Translations under genes and position numbers: made by a program
The notes under the pieces: model-generated
The model's database searches: none
Seen by the model: the letters and a program-made list of their open reading frames with translations, nothing else
What the model was told of the DNA's origin: nothing
Shown: positions 17,913 through 25,505 of the stretch, in pieces
Layout: each line of letters begins with the position of its first letter
How positions within the stretch are numbered: position 1 is the stretch's first letter
Assembly: GCF_006265225.1 (NCBI RefSeq)
Contig: NZ_VDCS01000005.1
Location: forward strand, 124,001 to 188,000
Reading direction: 5' to 3'
From: Allotamlana fucoidanivorans
Lineage (GTDB): Bacteria > Bacteroidota > Bacteroidia > Flavobacteriales > Flavobacteriaceae
Length of the DNA stretch: 64,000 nucleotides

Positions 17913-19679
17913 ATGCTAAAGAAATCAATTTTTTTTGTGGGTCTGGTTGTATTAGGCATTATTTTATACCTGAATCCTAATTTTAGAACCATTTCAGCAG
18001 GTATTGCCATTTTACTTTTTGGTATGGTGATGCTTGAAGAAGGCTTTAGGGTTTTTACAAAAGGACCTCTACAACTTATATTAAAAAAAGCCACAGACAA
18101 ACTTTACAAAAGCATTTCTGCGGGAGCTATAGTCACCGCCCTTATTCAATCAAGTTCTTTAGTTTCTGTTATAACTATTTCATTTATTAGTGCTGGTTTA
18201 ATATCTCTGGCAGGCGGGTTAGGACTCATTTTTGGCGCTAACATAGGCACCACAGCAACGGCCTGGTTAGTAGCAGGTTTTGGTATTAAAATTCAAATTT
18301 CGGCATTAGCCATGCCTATGTTGGTATTTGGTGTGGTATTCACATTTCAAAAAAATATCACCTTAAAAGGTGTTGGACATGTACTTGCTGGTTTAGGTTT
18401 TTTCTTTCTAGGCATTCATTATATGAAAGAAGGTTTTGAGGTGTTTAAAACCCATATTGATTTATCTGAATATGCTATTTCTGGGTTTTTAGGCGTGATT
18501 GTATATACAGGTTTAGGCGTTTTAATTACGACTATATTACAGTCGAGCAGTGCCACATTAGCCTTGATATTAACCGCTTTGTCTGCTGGTCAAATTGAAT
18601 ATGAGAATGCACTGGCGTTGGCTATAGGCGCCAATATAGGCACTACTGTTACCGCTGTTTTGGGAGCTTTAGGAGCTAATATTGCGGGAAAACGATTAGC
18701 AGCTGCTCACTTTATTTTTAATAGTATTACGGGTATTGTTGCCATACTATTAATTTTTCCCTTGGCTCGTTTAGTTAATAACATTGCCGATTTTACCCAT
18801 ATATCGGCTACAAACTACACCTTAAAACTTGCCATATTTCACACTATTTTTAACGTATTAGGTGTTGTTTTGATGATTCCTTTTATAAAGCAATTAGAAG
18901 CATTATTAATGCGGTTTATAAAAGATAAAGGAACATCTAAGGATGTCAACGAGCCCAAATATCTTAATTCTGCGGTATTGAAATTTCCTAGCACCGTAAT
19001 ATCAGCATTGCTTAAAGAATCAACGTTTCTTTTTGAAAATAGCATATTTGAAATTGTATCGCACGCTTTAAACATTCACAGAATCGATGTGAAATCTTTT
19101 GAAAAATTAAATTCAATAATAGATAAATCTGATATAGATTTTAAGATAGATATTAACGATTTATACTACTCAAAAGTTAAAATAATCTATAGTGAGATTA
19201 TTAAATATGCCTCTATAGCCCAAAGTAAATTGAAATTAAACACCAACCAAATTAAGGCCATTACAAATATTAAAATAGCCAATAGAAAAATGGTTGAAAT
19301 TATAAAAGACAGCAGAGAATTAAATAAAAACATTTCTTTCGCCATGGGAACTGATAATGAGCATTTGCAAAAAGAATATGATGGCTATCGAAAAAAAATC
19401 ATCAACGTGCTGCGCATTATCTATTTGTCAAGAACAGAAAGCGATGAAACAAAATACACCTTAAAATTAAAAGACCTCAAAAAAGAAGCAAAACACAAAA
19501 TAAGATCAAGCAACAAGTCTATTGACAAACTCATTAGGAAAAATTTAATTTCCGCCGAAGAAGCTTCGTCTTTATTTAATGATTACACAAATGTAAATGC
19601 TATCATTAAAAAACTCATTGATGTAGCCGAATTACTTTATGGTAAAATCGACTCTCTACTTGATGAAAATGGGCATTAA
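17913..19679 (+). CDS. Na+/phosphate cotransporter family protein with PhoU-like tail
   Basis: 588 residues. The membrane half (about 1-320) contains two inverted NptA/PNaS repeats with the QSSS signature: ALIQSSSLVSVITISF near residue 75 and ILQSSSATLALILTAL near residue 210, plus GANIGTTATAWL and GANIGTTVTAVLGALGANI. The C-terminal ~250 residues are helical and PhoU-like. It imports phosphate with sodium. No phased GTTA repeats are seen upstream, unlike the phosphate genes at 22-29 kb, so it may not be under the same control. Confidence 0.93.
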   Translation: MLKKSIFFVGLVVLGIILYLNPNFRTISAGIAILLFGMVMLEEGFRVFTKGPLQLILKKATDKLYKSISAGAIVTALIQSSSLVSVITISFISAGLISLAGGLGLIFGANIGTTATAWLVAGFGIKIQISALAMPMLVFGVVFTFQKNITLKGVGHVLAGLGFFFLGIHYMKEGFEVFKTHIDLSEYAISGFLGVIVYTGLGVLITTILQSSSATLALILTALSAGQIEYENALALAIGANIGTTVTAVLGALGANIAGKRLAAAHFIFNSITGIVAILLIFPLARLVNNIADFTHISATNYTLKLAIFHTIFNVLGVVLMIPFIKQLEALLMRFIKDKGTSKDVNEPKYLNSAVLKFPSTVISALLKESTFLFENSIFEIVSHALNIHRIDVKSFEKLNSIIDKSDIDFKIDINDLYYSKVKIIYSEIIKYASIAQSKLKLNTNQIKAITNIKIANRKMVEIIKDSRELNKNISFAMGTDNEHLQKEYDGYRKKIINVLRIIYLSRTESDETKYTLKLKDLKKEAKHKIRSSNKSIDKLIRKNLISAEEASSLFNDYTNVNAIIKKLIDVAELLYGKIDSLLDENGH

Positions 19680-19682
19680 AAC

Positions 19683-19718
19683 AAAAGCCATTATTTCTAA
19701 TAAAAATAATGACTTTTT
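19683..19718. terminator. Probable bidirectional terminator
   Basis: An imperfect hairpin AAAAGCCATTATTT / AAATAATGACTTTTT between the convergent Na/Pi cotransporter and PiT genes. One mismatch weakens it. Confidence 0.6.
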
Positions 19719-19739
19719 GTTCAGTAGTTTTATTTAAAC

Positions 19740-22076
19740 TTAACTTTCTTTTTTATCTTTTCCTTCAACAACAGTAATGGCATCAACTACATCAAGCGTG
19801 GCAGGTTTTACCGAACCATCATGAGCATCATGATACTCTTCTAACAGATTCATTGTAGCCACCAGTAAATCTTTAGTTTCTAGCAATAGACCAAAATAAA
19901 GTGTGGTGTTCTTCGGGCTAGATTCTTCTGTTCTTGTACGCTCTACTTGTTTTTGAATCTTTTCTGTTAACATGTTGAACAACTCATCTTTTTCATTTAA
20001 AATATCACCAATCACATCAAAGGAATGTGCTTCATAGGCCTCTTTGGTGTCATTGAATAATTTTTCAAGAGCATCATCAACTTCTTTCAACTCTTTTATT
20101 TGGTTGAATTTTAATTTTTTATGATTGTTATGAACATGCTTATGACTTACCTTTGAAATGTACTCCAAAGATTGTGTCATATCTTGTAAGTATCCTAAAA
20201 TATTTATATAAAAATTACTTGCTCCAACACTAGAGTCGTCTAAATTTTTAATAAAATAGAAAATATTATCACGTAAGCCTTCCACCTCTTGAGATAGCTT
20301 AAGTATTTGCTTGTTATTCTTTTTTAACAAGGCTAAATCTTGTTTAGCAAGTCCGTTAATGGAGTTTGTATAAATCTTATTTCCACGTTTTACAACATTG
20401 GCTATATTACCAGCACTTTCATGAATAACGCCTTGAACAGAACTACTCTCAGCTTTTATTAAACTATCTTCTGCCTTAATTTCTTTTGACTTTTTGCTAT
20501 GCACCATAGAACTCCTAATCAAGAGTGAAAAGGCTGTCAGTAGTAAAATAGGGAACATTACATTAACGTTCAAGTTTAATAGATAAGCCACTAAAGCAGC
20601 TGCTGTAAAGGCGCTAATGGCTGTAAAAAACCATCCGCCAATTACATTAATTACACCAGCCACACGGTACACCGCACTTTCTGCTCCCCATGCGCGGTCT
20701 GCTAATGATGACCCCATAGCTACCATAAACGTTACATAAGTAGTAGATAGAGGTAGTTTATACGACGTTGCAATTGAGATTAACACAGCTGCAACCATAA
20801 GGTTAACTGCCGCCCTAACCAAGTCAAAAGCGGGTAAGTCTACTTTTTTGTTTTTAGCAATAGCCAAAGTAGGAACTTCAAATTGCTTGTCAATTTTTTG
20901 CTGCCAAGATTCCGGTAGCATATATGCCGTCATTTGAGACATTAGCATGGCAGATCTTACAAAACCACGAGATAAAAAGTTAGGTTGAAAACGCTCTTTA
21001 GTTTCTCCTTGGCTAGATAAATCTAATGACGTTTTAACCACATTTTTGGCCTTAGTAGAGAACCATAAAGTAAGCACCATTACCATACCTGCTATAAATA
21101 ATAGCCAGTTATTTGTTGGAACTTTTTTGGCTAAAACTTCCATAGAAAATTCACCAGCCGCCAACCCTGAGGCAGTCCATTCTTGAAACGCATTATAAGC
21201 CGCTACAGGAACACCAATAAAGTTTACCAAATCATTACCAGCAAATGCAAGCGCTAAAGCAAATGTGCCAACCACAATGATTAACTTGTAAATATTTGTT
21301 TTAGCAAAGGAAATAAACACATACGAAAGCAAAGACCAAAATACAGAAGATACCACAACAATGGAGAGTACTTGCTGTTCTAAAAAATCTTTCATGGTAC
21401 CGCCGCCAAGAATATCAAAAGACTGGCTTGCATAAGATGTTCCTTTTAAGCCTTTCATAAAAATAAAATAGGTGATTGCAGTTAAGGCAAAACCACCAAA
21501 CAAAGCACCTACCCAAGTGGCTTTCTTTTCAAAATTGTATGATAATAGCAATCTACAAACCCATTGTACAATAGCCCCAATGGAAAAGGCAACCACTACC
21601 GAGAGTAAAATACCAAAAATAATTTGAGAGGCTTTTGAGGTATTTATGTAGTTAATAACATCACTAAAATTTCCACCATCATGACCAATTTTTATTAAGG
21701 CTATGGCTACCGCAGCTCCCAATAATTCAAATACAATAGAAACCGTTGTTGAGGTTGGCATACCCACCGAATTGAAAAAATCGAGCAGAAGAATATCGGT
21801 TATCATGACCGCCATAAAAATGATCATGATTTCATCAAACATAAATTCTCCTGGATTAAAAATACCTTTTCTGGCAACTTCCATCATACCGCTTGAAAAA
21901 ACGGCGCCAACTGCTACCCCTAAACTGGCAACAATCATGATGGTTTTAAAAGAAATAGCTTTAGACCCAATGGCCGAATTCAAAAAGTTTACTGCATCAT
22001 TACTAACCCCAACCACCAAATCAGCAATCGCTAAAATGGCTAAGGCTATAATCATGTACAAATAAATGTTATCCAT
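19740..22076 (-). CDS. PiT family inorganic phosphate transporter with long cytoplasmic PhoU-like tail
   Basis: 778 residues from ATG 22076 (MDNIYLYMIIALAILAIADLVVGVSNDAVNF). An upstream frame to 22109 contains the likely -7 element, so the internal start is preferred. Two PiT/PHO4 signatures are seen: GVSNDAVNFLNSAIGS near residue 23 and AGNDLVNFIGVPVAAY near residue 280. Helices continue to about residue 535. The last ~240 residues are charged and helical, resembling PhoU (LRDNIFYFIKNLDDSSVGASNFYINILGYLQDM). It imports phosphate across the inner membrane. It follows the phosphate-selective porin gene but has its own phased repeat promoter. Confidence 0.92.
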   Translation of the reverse strand: MDNIYLYMIIALAILAIADLVVGVSNDAVNFLNSAIGSKAISFKTIMIVASLGVAVGAVFSSGMMEVARKGIFNPGEFMFDEIMIIFMAVMITDILLLDFFNSVGMPTSTTVSIVFELLGAAVAIALIKIGHDGGNFSDVINYINTSKASQIIFGILLSVVVAFSIGAIVQWVCRLLLSYNFEKKATWVGALFGGFALTAITYFIFMKGLKGTSYASQSFDILGGGTMKDFLEQQVLSIVVVSSVFWSLLSYVFISFAKTNIYKLIIVVGTFALALAFAGNDLVNFIGVPVAAYNAFQEWTASGLAAGEFSMEVLAKKVPTNNWLLFIAGMVMVLTLWFSTKAKNVVKTSLDLSSQGETKERFQPNFLSRGFVRSAMLMSQMTAYMLPESWQQKIDKQFEVPTLAIAKNKKVDLPAFDLVRAAVNLMVAAVLISIATSYKLPLSTTYVTFMVAMGSSLADRAWGAESAVYRVAGVINVIGGWFFTAISAFTAAALVAYLLNLNVNVMFPILLLTAFSLLIRSSMVHSKKSKEIKAEDSLIKAESSSVQGVIHESAGNIANVVKRGNKIYTNSINGLAKQDLALLKKNNKQILKLSQEVEGLRDNIFYFIKNLDDSSVGASNFYINILGYLQDMTQSLEYISKVSHKHVHNNHKKLKFNQIKELKEVDDALEKLFNDTKEAYEAHSFDVIGDILNEKDELFNMLTEKIQKQVERTRTEESSPKNTTLYFGLLLETKDLLVATMNLLEEYHDAHDGSVKPATLDVVDAITVVEGKDKKES

Positions 22077-22099
22077 AGGATTTTGTTGAATTAAGTTTG

Positions 22100-22143
22100 C
22101 AAATATCATGAGTATTATTGAGTAATGTGTTATGTAATTGTTA
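22100..22143 (-). promoter_or_regulatory. Pho-box-like array and promoter of the PiT gene
   Basis: On the + strand GTTA lies at 22129 and 22140 (11 bp apart), with TTGA in register at 22118. The minus-strand -7 candidate GATATTTG occupies 22100-22107, so the first register position is exactly 11 bp from its outer edge. The same geometry precedes the porin, candidate sRNA and TonB-receptor genes. Only two perfect cores, so weaker than the others. Confidence 0.5.
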
Positions 22144-22147
22144 TATT

Positions 22148-23344
22148 TTAAAAGTGTATATCCATTTGTAAACGCGCCATAAATTCATTGGCTTTACCTT
22201 GAATATCTGTATAGCTAATATCACTTTGCACTTTTAGCTTATGCCCCACCAAAAACTTAGAAAACCCAAGTGTATACATAGCGCTTGAATTCACTTTTGT
22301 TATCTCATCCATTTTAATATTTGAGTACCTACCTGTAACTTCCCAATTTGATGGAAACAAATATCCAGATTGTATGTTAAGACCCTGACCAATTTGCACA
22401 ATCTGACCTGTTTCTGTACCATCAGAGTTCTTAGCAATGGGGTCATCGGCAATTCTGTCAGCGTATTCAAACATCAAAGAATACCCCTTGTACTTAAACA
22501 TACCATCAATAAAAACAGTGTTAATATTGGTTTCATAAAAACCAGTATCACCATCTATACGCATGTAACTTCCTTGATTACTTCTAGTTTTTACTGCGTT
22601 GTTATGATATTCATAACTGGCTGCTACCGAAAGTTTAGGTGTTTGTTCCCTTTTTAAATCGGAACCTTTGTAATCACCTTTGCTTTGAAAATTCCCAAAA
22701 GGAAGGAGCTCTAGTCTGCCCACATATTGGTGACCACCAAGGTTTCCACTCGTTACATTACGACCTTCACCTTGTGACAGAGAAAATATTTCTCTTAAAA
22801 TGAATTTATCTGTGAGATTAATATGATGTCGCAGTTGGAAACCAATATCACGGTCTATATTGAAGCGTCTGTTTAAAATAGATCGGTCTACTAACTGTAG
22901 ATTTCCTGAAGAAATAACACGTTCTCTATTTCCAGGAAGTTTGCCTTGCCCCACCCATAATTCAAAGTTTTGGAAAAAATTCCATTCCACACGAGCATCC
23001 ATAATAAACCTTGGAGATCCTGAGGTAAACTCCGAAGATCCTCCAGACATATCTCTGTTTGATAAGCCTGCCTCAAATTTATAACGTAATTTTGGAGAAT
23101 AGATAAAACCTTTAAGTTTCAATCTTGAACGGCGCACTAAGAAATTTAAATCATTAGGCCCATTTTCTTGCCACGTGGAAACGCCGAGTAATTGAAACCT
23201 AAAGGCAAAATTCATGGTAAAGGTACTGTCTTTACCAATAATATTAAAAAGTCCTTTGCCAAATTCGGCAGTTTTTACCTCCTGTGCAAATACAGTTGCG
23301 CAAGTAAGCAGAATCACCCCAAATAGGGTAGATTTTGTTTTCAT
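22148..23344 (-). CDS. Phosphate-selective porin O/P family outer-membrane protein
   Basis: 398 residues. The signal peptide (MKTKSTLFGVILLTCATVFAQ) is followed by a beta-barrel with alternating aromatic strands. Family signatures include NFAFRFQLLGVSTWQ, FLVRRSRLKLKGFIYSPKLRYKFE and VEWNFFQNFELWVGQGKLPGNRERVISSGNLQLVDRS. It forms an anion-selective pore in the outer membrane for phosphate. It lies 72 bp upstream of the PiT gene on the same strand and is preceded by three 11-bp repeats. Confidence 0.92.
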   Translation of the reverse strand: MKTKSTLFGVILLTCATVFAQEVKTAEFGKGLFNIIGKDSTFTMNFAFRFQLLGVSTWQENGPNDLNFLVRRSRLKLKGFIYSPKLRYKFEAGLSNRDMSGGSSEFTSGSPRFIMDARVEWNFFQNFELWVGQGKLPGNRERVISSGNLQLVDRSILNRRFNIDRDIGFQLRHHINLTDKFILREIFSLSQGEGRNVTSGNLGGHQYVGRLELLPFGNFQSKGDYKGSDLKREQTPKLSVAASYEYHNNAVKTRSNQGSYMRIDGDTGFYETNINTVFIDGMFKYKGYSLMFEYADRIADDPIAKNSDGTETGQIVQIGQGLNIQSGYLFPSNWEVTGRYSNIKMDEITKVNSSAMYTLGFSKFLVGHKLKVQSDISYTDIQGKANEFMARLQMDIHF

Positions 23345-23367
23345 TAATGTATCAGTTTTTGTCGCTG

Positions 23368-23411
23368 CAAAGAACCAACAATAATGTTAACTTAATGTTT
23401 CCTTAATGTTA
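23368..23411 (-). promoter_or_regulatory. Pho-box-like array and promoter of the phosphate porin
   Basis: On the + strand ATGTT recurs at 23384, 23395 and 23406. As cores this is GTTA 23386, GTTT 23397 and GTTA 23408, exactly 11 bp apart. The minus-strand -7 candidate GTTCTTTG is at 23368-23375, so the first core is 11 bp from its outer edge. On the coding strand the units read nnnnAACATTA, close to Bacillus PhoP (TTAACA) half-sites. Confidence 0.7.
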
Positions 23412-23422
23412 AATAAGGGATA

Positions 23423-23526
23423 TAAAAAAGACTGCCTCGGCCACAGGCAGTCTCATTAGAAATCATGATAATGTAGTCGACAAAAACTAATAGATTATAT
23501 GAAATACTAATTATTGTCTTAAGACA
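23423..23526 (-). ncRNA. Candidate phosphate-controlled small RNA (or attenuated porin leader)
   Basis: A minus-strand promoter GATATTTG (23531-23538) with phased repeats upstream would start transcription near 23526. The 14-bp palindrome TTGTCTTAAGACAA (23514-23527) spans that point. About 75 bases further on, AGACTGCCT/AGGCAGTCT (stems 23445-23453 and 23429-23437) is followed by a run of six U, a strong intrinsic terminator. The ~104-nt interval has no credible reading frame. As no minus-strand gene ends here, the terminator needs this transcript to make sense. It could also be an attenuated leader that reads into the porin. Confidence 0.5.
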
Positions 23527-23530
23527 AGAG

Positions 23531-23585
23531 CAAATATCACTGTTTAAATTGATGTTAATGTAACCTTAATATTAACTAATTATTA
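23531..23585 (-). promoter_or_regulatory. Pho-box-like array and promoter of the candidate sRNA
   Basis: The -7 element GATATTTG (23531-23538) is identical to that of the PiT gene. Register positions at 11-bp steps carry TTGA 23549, GTAA 23560, ATTA 23571 and ATTA 23582. The units TAATGTAACCT (23556-23566) and TAATATTAACT (23567-23577) resemble those before the porin. Cores are degenerate and the region is AT-rich, so this array is less certain. Confidence 0.5.
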
Positions 23586-23646
23586 AGGTTATCTCGTATT
23601 TAATAATATTGCAAAATGATGAAAGACAATATTTAATAATTTCAAT

Positions 23647-23700
23647 GTTAAATTAATGTTATGTAATTGTTGTTTGAAAGTTAACAAATTTATATCTTTA
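23647..23700 (+). promoter_or_regulatory. Phased GTTA array and promoter of the YwqK-like gene
   Basis: GTTA at 23647, 23658 and 23680 and GTTG at 23669 are all spaced by 11 bp. TATCTTTA (23693-23700) is a 7/8 match to TAnnTTTG, 28 bases before ATG 23728. Relative to the promoter, the repeats run in the opposite orientation to those of the six minus-strand units, so activation from here is less certain. Confidence 0.5.
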
Positions 23701-23727
23701 CTTTATAATATTAAAATCCCCATAATT

Positions 23728-24045
23728 ATGAAGAAATCAATTTCATTTCTTTTTGCCTTATTAATAACTGTGGTTTCTTTTGCTCAACAAAAAAGAGTAT
23801 TAAAGCATAACAAAGACACCAATCTTATTGAGGTAGTTTATTATCATGACAATGGTGTAGTAAGTCAAACTGGAACTTATACAGCAGATGGTAAATTACA
23901 TGGTGTGTGGCTAAGTTATGACACAGAAGGCAAAAAAATCGTTTCTGCAAATTATGATAATGGGAAGAAAGTCGGCAAATGGATACACTGGGTAAACGGT
24001 GAAAAAAAAGTAGTAGATTATAGTAAAAATGTTGCTTCGTTATAA
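23728..24045 (+). CDS. Secreted YwqK/MORN-like repeat protein
   Basis: 105 residues from ATG 23728 (MKKSISFLFALLITVVSFAQQ, a clear signal peptide). The longer frame to 23656 covers the phased repeats and -7 element and is rejected. The mature part has MORN/YwqK-type repeats (YYHDNGVVSQTGTYTADGKLHGVWLSYDTEGKKIVSANYDNGKKVGKWIHW). Members are often misannotated as antitoxins; the function is unknown. It sits among phosphate genes and is preceded by an 11-bp phased array. Confidence 0.8.
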   Translation: MKKSISFLFALLITVVSFAQQKRVLKHNKDTNLIEVVYYHDNGVVSQTGTYTADGKLHGVWLSYDTEGKKIVSANYDNGKKVGKWIHWVNGEKKVVDYSKNVASL

Positions 24046-24066
24046 AGCGATCGTGTTTATTTAAAT

Positions 24067-24098
24067 AAAAAAGCATCCTAAATTTAGGATGCTTTTTT
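24067..24098. terminator. Bidirectional intrinsic terminator
   Basis: AAAAAAGCATCCTAAA (24067-24082) is followed directly by its complement TTTAGGATGCTTTTTT (24083-24098). It separates the convergent YwqK-like and beta-helix lipoprotein genes. Confidence 0.9.
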
Positions 24099-24130
24099 AT
24101 TTGATAGCGTTTGAAAAGCTATGTTATCTC

Positions 24131-25324
24131 TTATTTTGTTACAACAAAACTTGGATTTGCCCAAGCAAAAGCTGATAAATCAGCACCTACACCTGCCTTT
24201 GTTTGCACTGTATTATTAGCAGGAACTGTGATACCATCAGTGATTTCAGAAACAACTCCTGTAAGTGTTCCACCAATTTTATCATCACCAACTGTTCCTT
24301 GAGCATAAGCATTTGTAATAGTTAACTCTCCGTCTCCTTTATCATCTTTTGTGTCAATTCTATTTCCAAATGACGCAGTTCCATAAGCTGCAAATAAGAT
24401 ATTGTTAATAGTAGCTACTGTACCTCTTCTTATTTCTGCTCCTGCTTTAAGCTGTACATCTGGATTTAAGTTAAGAATGGTTACATTTTTTAACGTTGGC
24501 GTAGAAATTGGAGTAGCCGTAGCGTCTGAACTGTTGCTATCCCCTTCAATTCCTCTTGGGTCATCAGTTGCAGCATCAAAACCATCATTACGAACACCAA
24601 AAGCGTTTGTTATTGTTCCTGTATAACCACCAGTCCAATCAAACATATCATCTGCAATATTTGAGCAATACACGTTAGTTACATTTACCGTGCCTCCAAA
24701 AAATTCAATACCATCATCATTTCCATTATTTACCACAATGTTATTTACCACAGTTTTATTACCAACACCAAAGAAAGAAATACCATTAAACTCTTGCTCA
24801 CCGTTAATTTTCGCACCCGTATATTCAGCGATTACATAGCTTAGCTCGCCAGAGTTATCATCAGCCTCAGTACCACCGTATAGTAATCCTGCAACTTCTG
24901 ACTGTACATCGGTACCTTTGTTTGAAGGTGCTCTACCAGCCAATACTAAGCCACCCCAATCTCCTGCTTTTGGAGAGCTTGCATCAGAAGTAAATTTAAT
25001 AGGTTGAGAGGCCGTTCCTTTTGCAATTAATTTAGCGCCTCTTTCTACGGCTAAAAAAACATCAGTTCTACCACTTTTGGCTTTAATTAGAGTTCCTGGC
25101 TCAATGGTTAAAGTAGCACCTGATTTTACTGTTAATGATCCTGTTAAGGTATACTCAATAGAAGACAGTAATTTGCTATCAGCAGATATTTCTCCTTTAA
25201 TTTCATTCTCAATAATTTCTCCACCTTCTCCTGGAGGGGTAATAGTTCTATTATCATCATCAGATGAACAAGAAATAATTGAAGCCGTTAATACAAGTAT
25301 TAATAATGTTTTTAAATTTTTCAT
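24131..25324 (-). CDS. Right-handed beta-helix surface lipoprotein, partner of the TonB-dependent receptor
   Basis: 397 residues. The lipoprotein signal ends at SIISCSSDDDN. From about residue 45 there are beta-helix coils (LTVKSGATLTIEPGTLIKAKSG, VERGAKLIAKGTASQPIKFTSD, TVVNNIVVNNGNDDGIEFFGGTVNVTN). No SusD-like or phosphatase motif is seen. It is followed on the minus strand by a terminator and preceded, across another terminator, by the TonB receptor gene. Both have phased GTTA repeats upstream, so I infer a joint role in uptake of a phosphorus-containing ligand. That is inference; beta-helix lipoproteins elsewhere bind or cut polymers. Confidence 0.78.
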   Translation of the reverse strand: MKNLKTLLILVLTASIISCSSDDDNRTITPPGEGGEIIENEIKGEISADSKLLSSIEYTLTGSLTVKSGATLTIEPGTLIKAKSGRTDVFLAVERGAKLIAKGTASQPIKFTSDASSPKAGDWGGLVLAGRAPSNKGTDVQSEVAGLLYGGTEADDNSGELSYVIAEYTGAKINGEQEFNGISFFGVGNKTVVNNIVVNNGNDDGIEFFGGTVNVTNVYCSNIADDMFDWTGGYTGTITNAFGVRNDGFDAATDDPRGIEGDSNSSDATATPISTPTLKNVTILNLNPDVQLKAGAEIRRGTVATINNILFAAYGTASFGNRIDTKDDKGDGELTITNAYAQGTVGDDKIGGTLTGVVSEITDGITVPANNTVQTKAGVGADLSAFAWANPSFVVTK

Positions 25325-25362
25325 TTTTATTATTCTAATTTGTTTTATTTATTATTTCAATG

Positions 25363-25446
25363 CAAAAGAAGTTATTAGTTTTAACTAGAGTTTTATCGGT
25401 ATATTAGGATTATGTTAAGTATACAGGCCAATGTTAAGCCTATGTT
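25363..25446 (-). promoter_or_regulatory. Pho-box-like sites and promoter of the beta-helix lipoprotein
   Basis: The minus-strand -7 candidate TTCTTTTG is at 25363-25370. GTTA at 25414 lies 44 bp (4 x 11) from its outer edge, with ATTA (25403) and TTTA (25392) in the same register. A second pair, GTTA 25433 and GTTT 25444, is also 11 bp apart but out of register with the first. The arrangement is looser than at the porin and receptor. Confidence 0.45.
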
Positions 25447-25473
25447 TATAGATTATAGTCCATGATTTAATAT

Positions 25474-25500
25474 AAAAAAAGCCTTCCAAATTGGAAGGCT
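25474..25500 (-). terminator. Intrinsic terminator of the TonB receptor transcript
   Basis: AGCCTTCC (25480-25487) and GGAAGGCT (25493-25500) form the stem. On the minus strand a run of seven T follows (25480-25474). It lies 5 bp past the receptor stop codon. Confidence 0.88.
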
Positions 25501-25505
25501 AAGTT

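Noticed and set aside
23656-23727. Upstream start of the YwqK-like gene
   Set aside because: The added residues cover the phased repeats and -7 element and precede a clear signal peptide at 23728.
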